A stretch of DNA of 36,496 nt from Nitrospinota bacterium (GTDB lineage Bacteria > Nitrospinota_A > UBA7883 > JACRLM01): assembly GCA_015231995.1 (NCBI GenBank), contig JADGAO010000002.1:2500-38995 (forward strand), given 5' to 3'. How positions within the stretch are numbered: the stretch's first letter is position 1; every line of letters begins with the position of its first letter. The notes beneath the pieces are model-generated. The model made no database searches and was not told the DNA's origin. It worked only from the letters and a program-made list of their open reading frames with translations. Both the position numbers and the translations under genes were made by a program. Shown piece after piece: positions 13,175 through 20,537 of the stretch.

Positions 13175-13283
13175 CAAGCCAGCCCGCTGTCTTGAAAAAT
13201 CTCTTAAAATTCAATGTCTTAATAATGGTCTAACTCCTGCAATACCATTCCTTGAGTACTAACTAACTCGAAGTGAGTCAATC

Positions 13284-14045
13284 ATGGAAACCTCAGTTCA
13301 AGAAGCGCCACACCGCTTTTCGGAGCGGTTCACCTCTGCGGGAATGAACCCCAAAAACAGGGGCGCCTATTTCGGGGACGAGGCGGCGGCCAATGGCCTT
13401 GTGCTGGTAGAGGCAAAAAGTAGAGACATAAAGCTTTACTGGCTTATCGAGCCGGAGACGGAACTCATTCATGCCTCGAAGTTTTTCTCATACGGCGGGA
13501 CGGAGTCCAACGCCATCGCCGACAAGCTTTGCGACCTGGTCAAGGGCCAATCGCTCGCCTGCGCTCTGGAGCTTACCGGCGAAGACGTGGAGCGGATGTT
13601 GCGGGACACGCCAGTGATCTCCGCCGTGCCGGAGGTGAGACGGGAAGCGTTCATCGTGGTGGACGAGCTCTTGAACGCCGTCACGGAAGAGTGGCCCAGG
13701 GCATACGTCCGCGCCAAAGCCGCCGGAATAATCAAAGAGTATGGCAAAGGCAAAAAAAGAGCGCCGGGCTTTGACCTTGCGGAACAGGACGCGAAGTGGC
13801 TGAGCCTTCCCAGGGACGAGCAGATAAAGAAAGTGGAGGCCACCCTCGACGGCCCGATACGGGACTATCTGCAAAGCGAAGGCGGCGACATGATCGTGCG
13901 CGACGTGGAGGATGGCAGGCGGGTGATCGTCGAATACGTCGGCGCGTGCGGATCGTGCGCCTCTTCCACGGGGATGACCCTGGCGTTCATCGAGGACAGC
14001 CTGCGCTCGGACCTGTACGAGGGGCTTTCGGTGATTCCGTATTGA
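13284..14045 (+). CDS. NifU-like protein: degenerate IscU-like domain plus C-terminal Nfu domain
   Basis: A 253-residue protein with two parts. Residues 15-110 look like the NifU/IscU scaffold domain, but the ligand positions are changed. The region expected to carry the first cysteine reads FGDEAAANGLVLV, and the usual YGCG motif reads SYGGTESNAIAD. Only Cys83 and Cys92 remain in this half, at other places. Residues 180-250 are a good Nfu domain (IRDYLQSEGGDMIVRDV, then VGACGSCASSTGMTL) with the cluster-binding CxxC at Cys222 and Cys225. The protein may therefore carry or deliver clusters rather than build them. It starts the suf gene run, 58 bases before the SRPBCC gene. ATG 13284 has no strong ribosome-binding site. 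Promoter-like TTGAAA and several palindromes lie upstream. Confidence 0.82.
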   Translation: METSVQEAPHRFSERFTSAGMNPKNRGAYFGDEAAANGLVLVEAKSRDIKLYWLIEPETELIHASKFFSYGGTESNAIADKLCDLVKGQSLACALELTGEDVERMLRDTPVISAVPEVRREAFIVVDELLNAVTEEWPRAYVRAKAAGIIKEYGKGKKRAPGFDLAEQDAKWLSLPRDEQIKKVEATLDGPIRDYLQSEGGDMIVRDVEDGRRVIVEYVGACGSCASSTGMTLAFIEDSLRSDLYEGLSVIPY

Positions 14046-14103
14046 ATCGGGTTTCGTGGGCATAACAACCGCCTGAGCGGATATCTGATAAAGGAGAAAT
14101 AAA

Positions 14104-14703
14104 ATGGACGCAACAGCAAGCCTTAAAACAGCGGGAGTTTCGCTGTCGAACGATAAGGAGCTGGTGTTAAAGCGAGTCTTCAACGCGCCGAAAGAGATCG
14201 TGTTCAAAGCGTGGACGGATGCGGATCGTTTGATTCGCTGGTGGGCTCCGAAAGGCTTTACGACGACCTCCCTTAAAGTGGACCTTCGCACGGGCGGAGC
14301 CTTTCTCTACTGCATGAGATCGGCCGAAGGGCAGGATTTTTGGGGCAGGGGCGTTTACCGCGAAATCATAGAGCCGAAGTTGATCGTTTACACCGATTCC
14401 TTCTCGGATGAGAAAGGCGCGTTAGTCGAGCCTTCTCACTATGGGATGAACCCGGCGTTTCCGTCGGAAACGTTGGTGACAGTGCGGATCATAGAGCGCA
14501 AAGGCAAAACAGAGGTCACATTGCGTCATGCGGTTCCAGTATCCATCCCTGAGCGTTCGGGAATGGAGCAGGGTTGGGGCGAAATGCTCGATCAGCTCGC
14601 CGAAGAGCTGGAGAAGGAAAAAACAGTCCGAAAAACCGTGACTGCGTCAAAGCATGTGGGACGGGGGAAACGCAAAGCGTTATCTGGGAAAAGGGGGCGG
14701 TAA
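14104..14703 (+). CDS. SRPBCC / AHSA1-domain protein
   Basis: A 199-residue protein with an activator-of-Hsp90-like (AHSA1/CalC) SRPBCC domain. Motifs include LKRVFNAPKEIVFKAWTDADRLIRWWAPKGF at 22-52 and VDLRTGGAFLYCMRS, GVYREIIEPKLIVYTDSF and GMEQGWGEMLDQLAEEL towards the end. This fold makes a hydrophobic pocket for lipids, cofactors or client protein. It ends in a basic tail of about 28 residues. The ribosome-binding site AAGGAG lies eight bases before ATG, and the stop is one base before sufB's GTG. It is therefore translated with the suf genes. SRPBCC proteins are not usual members of suf operons; its role there is unknown. Confidence 0.85.
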   Translation: MDATASLKTAGVSLSNDKELVLKRVFNAPKEIVFKAWTDADRLIRWWAPKGFTTTSLKVDLRTGGAFLYCMRSAEGQDFWGRGVYREIIEPKLIVYTDSFSDEKGALVEPSHYGMNPAFPSETLVTVRIIERKGKTEVTLRHAVPVSIPERSGMEQGWGEMLDQLAEELEKEKTVRKTVTASKHVGRGKRKALSGKRGR

Positions 14704-14704
14704 C

Positions 14705-16168
14705 GTGAAAGAGGAGGCTAACGTAGAAACCGGACTGATAGAGGCGCTCGACGCCCGGCGGGAGTACAAGTATGGCTTTACGACGGACATAGAGTCGGAC
14801 GTTTTCGCAAAAGGCTTGTCCGAAGACGTCGTTCGCGCCATATCCGCGAAAAAGGAGGAGCCGGACTGGCTCCTTCAATTCCGGCTGGAGGCGTACAGGA
14901 AGTGGATAAAGATGCCGCAACCGGACTGGGCGCAGTTGAGGATCGAGCCGATAGACTTCAACGACATCTCCTACTACTCCTCGCCGAAGAGCAAAAAAAA
15001 GCTGGGTAGCCTCGAAGACGTGCCGCAGGAGATACGCGACACTTTCGACAAGCTGGGCATATCGCTACAGGAGCAAAAGAGGATATCCAACGTGGCCGTG
15101 GACGCGGTGTTCGACAGCGTAAGCGTCGCCACCACGCACAAACGCCGCCTGTTGGAGGCTGGCGTGATTTTCTGCTCCATCTCCGAGGCGGTGAAGGAGT
15201 ACCCGGAACTGGTGAAAAAATATCTCGGCTCCGTCGTGCCTCCGGGAGACAACTTCTACGCGGCCCTCAACAGCGCCGTCTTTTCCGACGGCTCGTTCGT
15301 CTATGTGCCGCCGAACACGATACCGCCTATGGAGCTGTCCACCTATTTCCGCATCAATACGGAGGGCACGGGCCAGTTCGAACGCACGCTGATAATCTGC
15401 GCGGAGAAGAGCCAGGTGTCGTACATCGAAGGTTGCACAGCTCCCCAGTTCGACACCAACCAGCTTCACGCCGCGATTGTGGAGCTGGTGGCGATGGACG
15501 ACGCGTCCATAAAGTACAGCACTGTGCAGAACTGGTATCCGGGCGACCCGGAGACGGGCAAAGGAGGAATCTACAACTTCGTCGTCAAGCGCGGCAAATG
15601 CGCGGGCAGGAACTCGAAGATATCCTGGACGCAGATCGAAACCGGCTCGGCCATCACCTGGAAGTATCCGAGTTGCATACTGCAGGGCGACGGCTCCACC
15701 GGCGAGTTTTACTCCGTGGCGCTTACCACCGGCAGGCAACAGGCCGACACAGGGACAAAGATGATCCACATCGGCAAGAACACCCGGTCGCTTATCATCG
15801 CCAAAGGCATCGCGGCGGACCGTGCAAGCAACGCGTACCGGGGACTTGTAAAGATGCTTCCCGGCGCGTCCGGGGCGCGCAATTACACTCAGTGCGACTC
15901 GCTTTTAATCGGGGACAAATCCAGCGCGCACACATTCCCATACATCGAGGTGGCCAACCCGACGGCGCAGGTGGAGCACGAGGCTTCCACCTCGAAGATA
16001 AACGAGGAACAGCTTTTCTATCTGCAACAGAGGGGCGTGTCGCGGGAACAGGCCATCTCCGCAGTGATAAACGGGTTCTGCAAAGAAGTGTTCAATCATC
16101 TGCCGATGGAATTTTCCGTCGAGGCGAGGAAACTTTTAGCGCTGAAACTCGAAAACAGCGTCGCGTGA
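14705..16168 (+). CDS. sufB: Fe-S cluster assembly scaffold SufB
   Basis: Core subunit of the SufBC2D scaffold that assembles Fe-S clusters in the cytoplasm. The 487-residue protein has the usual SufB length and motifs: DWLLQFRLEAYRKW, PPNTIPPMELSTYFRINTE, IEGCTAPQFDTNQLHAA (Cys244), GARNYTQCDSLLIGD (Cys397, matching the E. coli SufB Cys405 position) and TAQVEHEAST (His425, Glu426). The N-terminal arm and beta-helix core are intact. The start is GTG 14705, one base after the stop of the SRPBCC gene, with AAGGGGGCGG upstream; the longer frame to 14654 overlaps that gene. sufC follows 13 bases downstream. Function is as sure as sequence allows. Confidence 0.97.
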   Translation: MKEEANVETGLIEALDARREYKYGFTTDIESDVFAKGLSEDVVRAISAKKEEPDWLLQFRLEAYRKWIKMPQPDWAQLRIEPIDFNDISYYSSPKSKKKLGSLEDVPQEIRDTFDKLGISLQEQKRISNVAVDAVFDSVSVATTHKRRLLEAGVIFCSISEAVKEYPELVKKYLGSVVPPGDNFYAALNSAVFSDGSFVYVPPNTIPPMELSTYFRINTEGTGQFERTLIICAEKSQVSYIEGCTAPQFDTNQLHAAIVELVAMDDASIKYSTVQNWYPGDPETGKGGIYNFVVKRGKCAGRNSKISWTQIETGSAITWKYPSCILQGDGSTGEFYSVALTTGRQQADTGTKMIHIGKNTRSLIIAKGIAADRASNAYRGLVKMLPGASGARNYTQCDSLLIGDKSSAHTFPYIEVANPTAQVEHEASTSKINEEQLFYLQQRGVSREQAISAVINGFCKEVFNHLPMEFSVEARKLLALKLENSVA

Positions 16169-16181
16169 AGGAAGGAATAAA

Positions 16182-16934
16182 ATGCTAGAGATAAAAGATT
16201 TATGGGTCGCCCTCAACGGGACGCAGATACTCAAAGGTGTTTCGCTGACTGTGGGACGCGGAGAGATACATTCGGTCATGGGGCCGAACGGTTCCGGCAA
16301 AAGCACGCTCTCCAGGGCGCTGGCGGGGCATCCGTCGCTTGAGATAATTTCCGGCTCCATCCTGTTCGACGGGAAAAACCTGCTGGAAATGGCGGCGGAA
16401 GAACGCGCCCGCGCCGGGTTATTCCTCGCCTATCAATACCCGGTGGAGATACCCGGCCTCGGAAACTCCGAGTTCCTTCGCATGGCCTACAACGCCAAAC
16501 GTGTGGCGGAGGGAAAAGAGGAGTTGGACGCGATGGAGTTCGAGGACATCCTCGACGAGAAGATGGGCCTGCTGGGCATGGACTCCAAATTCCGCGAACG
16601 TGGAGTGAACGAAGGTTTCTCCGGCGGCGAGAAAAAGAAAAACGAGATACTGCAGATGGCCGTGCTCGACCCGAAACTGGCCATACTCGACGAAATAGAC
16701 TCCGGGCTTGATATTGACGCTCTCAAAGTTGTGGCCGAAGGCGTGAACAGCCTGATGACGAAAGACAAGTCGCTCATCCTGATAACGCATTACCAGCGGC
16801 TTCTCGATTACATCCGTCCCGATTACGTGCATGTGTTGAGCGATGGCAGGATAGTCAAATCCGGCGGGCCGGAGTTGGCGCATTCGCTGGAGGCGGAAGG
16901 TTACGACGCCATTTCGGCGGGCGCGGTGAGGTGA
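16182..16934 (+). CDS. sufC: Fe-S cluster assembly ATPase SufC
   Basis: ABC-type ATPase of 250 residues that drives SufB-SufD conformational change. Walker A is GPNGSGKST (34-42), the signature is FSGGEKKKNE (146-155), with the lysine-rich form typical of SufC, and Walker B is LAILDE (166-171) followed by IDSGLDIDAL. The gene has GAAGGA before the ATG and lies in series with sufB and sufD. No transmembrane part is encoded, as expected for SufC. Confidence 0.97.
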   Translation: MLEIKDLWVALNGTQILKGVSLTVGRGEIHSVMGPNGSGKSTLSRALAGHPSLEIISGSILFDGKNLLEMAAEERARAGLFLAYQYPVEIPGLGNSEFLRMAYNAKRVAEGKEELDAMEFEDILDEKMGLLGMDSKFRERGVNEGFSGGEKKKNEILQMAVLDPKLAILDEIDSGLDIDALKVVAEGVNSLMTKDKSLILITHYQRLLDYIRPDYVHVLSDGRIVKSGGPELAHSLEAEGYDAISAGAVR

Positions 16935-16937
16935 GCC

Positions 16938-18260
16938 ATGACGACGCAAACCGCAGATACCCCGCGCGAGGTTGAAATCATCCAGGGGTTTATAGGAAGC
17001 CTGGTGTCGGGCATAGGCAAAGAACCCCTGTTATCCGTAAAAGAAGAATCCATCAGGCGGTTCGGCGAACTCGGCTTTCCCAAACGCAAGCATGAGATGT
17101 TCACCTATGCGGACACGCGGGAGCTTGCTGAAACGCCGTTTTCCGCGAGGCGGGTTTTATCCGCCGCCGGATTCGCAGAGCCGTTAACGGGCCATATACT
17201 CGCCGGGTGCGAGCGTAGCGTGATAGTACTGGTGGACGGCTACTACAGCCCCACGCTCTCCAATATCGCAGGGGTGAGCGACCATGTAGTCGTCACGGCG
17301 CTGGGCGTGGCGGCCCAAAACGGGCGTATTCTGGCCATGCTTGAAAAATCGGCCGCAGTCGAGACGGACGTGTTCGCCGCCTTGAACGGCGCGTTTTTCC
17401 GCGACGGCGCAATGATACGGATAAAGACCGGCGCAAAACTTTCGACGCCAGTGCAGGTTGTTCTGCTTTCGTCAGGCTCGAAGGATCCGCAGGTCGTCTC
17501 TTATCCACGGATACTCGTTGACGCTGGCGAGTCGTCGGAGGCCAACGTGATTGTCACTTACGCTGGATTCGGCGGGCCATACTTCGTGAACGCTCGTGAA
17601 GACGTCATTGTTGGCGATGGCGCGTCGCTTGGCTACTGCGTGATTCAGGCGGACGGGCCGGAGTCGTGGAACATGACGAAGCTTGCCGTGGATGTAGGCG
17701 CAAACGGACGGTTCAACCATACTATGGCGTTCAACGGCGGCAAGCTTGCGCGGAGGAATATCGAGGCGCGGCTGAAAGGCGAAGGGGCTAAAATCGAAAT
17801 CAGCGGCGCGTCCGCCCTTGCCGGAAAAGAACAGACCCACATTTACGCGCGGGTTTATCACGACGCCCGGGGGTGCGAAAGCTCCCAGCTGTTCAGGAAC
17901 GTGGTCGCCGGCGATTCCAAAGCAAGCGTGGACACCACTGTTATAGTCGGCTATGGAGCCTCAGGGTCCGTGTCGCGCCAGCTTGTCAACGCGCTTGTCC
18001 TCTCCAACGGGGCGCGCGCGGACGCAAAACCGAACCTGATGATTTACAACGACGACGTCAAATGCTCCCACGGCGCCACGGCCGGCGGCGTCAATGAAGA
18101 CCAGCTTTTCTACATGACCACGCGCGGAGTCCCAAGGGCGGATGCGGAAAAGGCGCTCGTCGCCGCGTTTTTGCGAAGCGTCACCTCGTTACTGCCCACG
18201 CCTGCTTCGGCGGAAACTGCGGAGGAGCTTATCGTGCGGAAAATGGAGAGATTGAAATGA
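16938..18260 (+). CDS. sufD: Fe-S cluster assembly protein SufD
   Basis: Second scaffold subunit, paralogue of SufB, 440 residues. The family core includes GFPKRKHEMFTYADTREL (46-63), which is the SufD N-terminal domain, and the C-terminal KCSHGATAGGVNEDQLFYMTTRGV with Cys376 and His378, the conserved position used at the SufB-SufD interface. The start is three bases after the sufC stop, with a GAGGTGA ribosome-binding site overlapping that stop. The end overlaps sufS by four bases. Confidence 0.96.
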   Translation: MTTQTADTPREVEIIQGFIGSLVSGIGKEPLLSVKEESIRRFGELGFPKRKHEMFTYADTRELAETPFSARRVLSAAGFAEPLTGHILAGCERSVIVLVDGYYSPTLSNIAGVSDHVVVTALGVAAQNGRILAMLEKSAAVETDVFAALNGAFFRDGAMIRIKTGAKLSTPVQVVLLSSGSKDPQVVSYPRILVDAGESSEANVIVTYAGFGGPYFVNAREDVIVGDGASLGYCVIQADGPESWNMTKLAVDVGANGRFNHTMAFNGGKLARRNIEARLKGEGAKIEISGASALAGKEQTHIYARVYHDARGCESSQLFRNVVAGDSKASVDTTVIVGYGASGSVSRQLVNALVLSNGARADAKPNLMIYNDDVKCSHGATAGGVNEDQLFYMTTRGVPRADAEKALVAAFLRSVTSLLPTPASAETAEELIVRKMERLK

Positions 18261-19495
18261 GCGTCATCATGGAAAAAGAAGCGCTCGACGTCAAAAAAAT
18301 CCGGGCGGGTTTCCCCGAGTTGCTTCGGAGCGTCAACGCTTATCCGCTCGTTTACCTTGACAACGCCGCCACGGGATTAAAGCCGTCCGCCGTCATCGAA
18401 AGAATGCGCGCCTTCGATATGCTCGAATACGCCACCGTCCGGCGCGGCTCTTACAAAATAGGGGAAGAAGCCACGGAGCAGTTCGAATTAGCGCGGGCCG
18501 ATGTGGCGCGTTTCATCAACGCGAATCCTGGGGAGGTCGTATTCACCAGCGGCGCGACGCAGTCCATCAACCTTGTGGCGTCGTCGTGGGGCAGGAAGTT
18601 TTTGAAGGAAGGCGACGAGGTTCTCGTCAGCGCGATGGAGCATCACGCAAACATTGTGCCCTGGCAGATGGTATGCGCGGAAACCGGCGCAAAACTGCGC
18701 GTCATCCCTGTGGATGACACGGGCGAGCTTGTAATGGATGAGTATGCAAGGCTTCTTGGGCCGAGAACGAAAATTGTGGCGGTGACGCATGTCTCCAATG
18801 TTTTGGGAACCGTCAATCCCGTCAGGGATATCACGGCGATGGCGCACGGCGAGGGCGCAAGAGTCCTGATAGACGGGGCGCAGGCCATACCTCACATGAA
18901 AGTGGATGTTCGCGGGATTGACTGCGACTTCTATGTGTTCTCCAGCCACAAGCTTTATGGGCCGACCGGTCTTGGAGTGTTATACGGAAAAGCGGATGTT
19001 TTGGAATCCATGCCCCCGTATGTGACCGGCGGCGACATGATAGAGCGCGTGACGTTCGAGAAAACCACGTTCCGCAAAGCCCCCGCAAGGTTCGAGGCCG
19101 GGACGCCGCCTGTGACGCAGGTTATAGGGCTAGGCGAGGCCGTCCGTTACATCCAGCGCGTTGGGTTAGGCAGGATCGAAGAGTACGAGCGCGAACTGCT
19201 CGAATATGGCGAACGGACGTTATCGGCGATACCGGGGATCAGGTTCATAGGGACCGCTCCGGGGAAGGCTTCCATAATCTCTTTCACTCTTGGAGATATC
19301 CATCCGCACGACATCGTCACCGCGCTCGACCATCATGGCGTCGCTGTGCGCGGCGGGCATCATTGCGCCCAGCCGTTGATGGACAGGTTTGGCGTTCCCG
19401 CGACCGTCAGGGCGTCGTTCGCTTTCTATAACACGTTCGCGGATATCGCCACGTTGGCCGAGGGCCTGCGAGAGGTTGTGGAGGTGTTCTCCTGA
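18257..19495 (+). CDS. sufS: Cysteine desulfurase SufS
   Basis: PLP-dependent enzyme (412 residues) that takes sulfur from L-cysteine for cluster assembly. Visible sites: LDNAATGLKPSAV (34-46), SAMEHHANIVPWQ (His129/His130), SSHKLYGPTGLGVLYG with the PLP lysine at 232, and RGGHHCAQPLM with the catalytic Cys370. It is a group II desulfurase: it carries GGHHCAQP and is paired with sufU. The ATG overlaps the sufD stop (ATGA), and the stop overlaps the sufU start by one base, so desulfurase and acceptor are translationally coupled. Confidence 0.97.
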   Translation: MSVIMEKEALDVKKIRAGFPELLRSVNAYPLVYLDNAATGLKPSAVIERMRAFDMLEYATVRRGSYKIGEEATEQFELARADVARFINANPGEVVFTSGATQSINLVASSWGRKFLKEGDEVLVSAMEHHANIVPWQMVCAETGAKLRVIPVDDTGELVMDEYARLLGPRTKIVAVTHVSNVLGTVNPVRDITAMAHGEGARVLIDGAQAIPHMKVDVRGIDCDFYVFSSHKLYGPTGLGVLYGKADVLESMPPYVTGGDMIERVTFEKTTFRKAPARFEAGTPPVTQVIGLGEAVRYIQRVGLGRIEEYERELLEYGERTLSAIPGIRFIGTAPGKASIISFTLGDIHPHDIVTALDHHGVAVRGGHHCAQPLMDRFGVPATVRASFAFYNTFADIATLAEGLREVVEVFS

Positions 19496-19944
19496 TGTCG
19501 TACAAAACCGACCTTTATCAGCAGGTGATCCTGGATCACAACAAAAAACCGCGCAACTTCCACACGATGGAGGGAGCCACCCACTCATGCGAAGGGTACA
19601 ACCCGTTGTGCGGCGACAGGCTTACCGTTTATATGAAGCTCGACCCCGCCGGAGTCATTGACGACGTCAGTTTCACCGGTTCCGGTTGCGCCATCTCCAA
19701 ATCCAGCGCCTCGATGATGACATCCAACCTCAAGGGCAAGACGGAGGCGCAGGCGCGGGAGATGTTCGGATCGTTCCGCAAAATGGTGACGGGCGAAGCG
19801 GAAAACTCCGACGAAGAGAGGTTGGGGAAACTTTCGATATTCTCCGGCGTGCGGGAGTATCCGTCGCGAGTCAAATGCGCCACGCTCGCCTGGCACACGA
19901 TGGCCTCCGCGCTTGACGGAAGCGGTTCTACCACGACGGACTGA
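19495..19944 (+). CDS. sufU: SufU-type zinc-dependent sulfurtransferase
   Basis: A 149-residue IscU-like protein of the SufU branch. The four zinc-site positions are present: Cys39 and Asp41 (NPLCGDRL), Cys65 (GSGCAISKSSASMM) and Cys128 (RVKCATLAWHTM). The SufU-specific stretch of about 20 residues before the last cysteine, ending FSGVREYPSRVKCATLAW, is visible. SufU accepts persulfide from SufS and passes it to SufB. It starts at the sufS stop (TGATG) and closes the operon. With a true SufU here, the NifU-like gene at the operon head is probably not the scaffold. Confidence 0.95.
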   Translation: MSYKTDLYQQVILDHNKKPRNFHTMEGATHSCEGYNPLCGDRLTVYMKLDPAGVIDDVSFTGSGCAISKSSASMMTSNLKGKTEAQAREMFGSFRKMVTGEAENSDEERLGKLSIFSGVREYPSRVKCATLAWHTMASALDGSGSTTTD

Positions 19945-19967
19945 GACGGCGCTTTCAGTTCCCTGTT

Positions 19968-20091
19968 GGGCTGTAGCCAAATGGTAAGACAGAAGCTACA
20001 AACGCTGTTCGAGGTGTTCTTCACCTCGAACTCCTTGTCTTTTAATGGGGCTGTCGCCCAAATGCTCATCGGGGTGTTCTTCACCCCGATG
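19968..20091 (+). repeat. Tandem GGGCTGT units, each with a TTCTT-loop hairpin
   Basis: Two imperfect units start with GGGCTGTAGCCAAATG (19968-19983) and GGGCTGTCGCCCAAATG (20048-20064). Each is followed by a perfect ten-base-pair hairpin with loop TTCTT: GTTCGAGGTG/CACCTCGAAC at 20007-20031 and CATCGGGGTG/CACCCCGATG at 20067-20091. The inner stem GGTG/CACC and loop are the same, while the outer stem bases covary. The first hairpin is followed by CTCCTTGTCTTTT, so it could terminate the suf transcript. Confidence 0.65.
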
Positions 20092-20153
20092 TCCTAAAGT
20101 CAGCAATATCAGCATGAGTATATACAAAGAGCTCGAGGTGAAGGTACCCCTTT

Positions 20154-20250
20154 GTCCCCCGAAGTTCGGGGGACCGCAACGCAGTTGCGAGGGGGTTTAA
20201 TTAAACCCCTCCGGCGCGATTACGCGCCACCTCCCCTTTCTAAGGGGAGG
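20154..20250 (+). repeat. Multi-hairpin repeat, copy 2
   Basis: Five consecutive hairpins: GTCCCCCG/CGGGGGAC, CGCAAC/GTTGCG, GGGGTTTAATTAAACCCC, GGCGCGATTACGCGCC and CCTCCCCTT/AAGGGGAGG. The last three follow the same order as in 28802-28892. The stems are kept while bases and loops differ. Confidence 0.8.
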
Positions 20251-20424
20251 GAAAAAGGATGGCCCGTACAAGAACACCCACGCCGAGCATTTGGGAGACA
20301 ACCCCTTACTGTTGGGCAGGGTTCCTGGTCGTTGCGCTTTACCCTGTTTTCAATCTTGAAATCTTGAATATATCCCTGTGTCGCTATTTGCTACAACTGT
20401 TGGAATTCACAACAAGAATTCTCG

Positions 20425-20451
20425 TTGACATTAAACCTAACTTATTATTAA
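20425..20451 (+). promoter_or_regulatory. Candidate promoter of the hybrid histidine kinase gene
   Basis: A perfect TTGACA at 20425-20430 is followed after 15 bases by TATTAA (20446-20451) in an AT-rich stretch, about 90 bases before the gene. The -35 box is good and the spacing is short, so confidence is limited. Confidence 0.4.
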
Positions 20452-20537
20452 ACAGTCTGTTATTATTGGAGCGATAATTGCATTGTATGCTTTCGTTTGA
20501 AACGATAAACAATGCTAGTGGGAAAAAGATATAAATT

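Larger units (their letters stand above)
19945..20537. other. Intergenic region of 593 bases: repeats and a candidate promoter
   Basis: Between sufU and the histidine kinase. It contains a tandem pair of GGGCTGT units with TTCTT-loop hairpins (19968-20091), a multi-hairpin repeat (20154-20250), a stretch with no features that I recognise (20251-20400), and an AT-rich zone with a TTGACA box (20425-20451). No convincing gene is present; the short open frames follow the repeats. Confidence 0.6.

Noticed and set aside
19968..20031. tRNA-like 5' half (TGTAGCCAAATGGTAAGAC)
   Set aside because: The D-arm-like part resembles the tRNA-Gln type, but no anticodon arm or T-arm with GTTCGANTC follows; the anticodon-loop position is wrong. 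It is better explained as part of the tandem GGGCTGT units.
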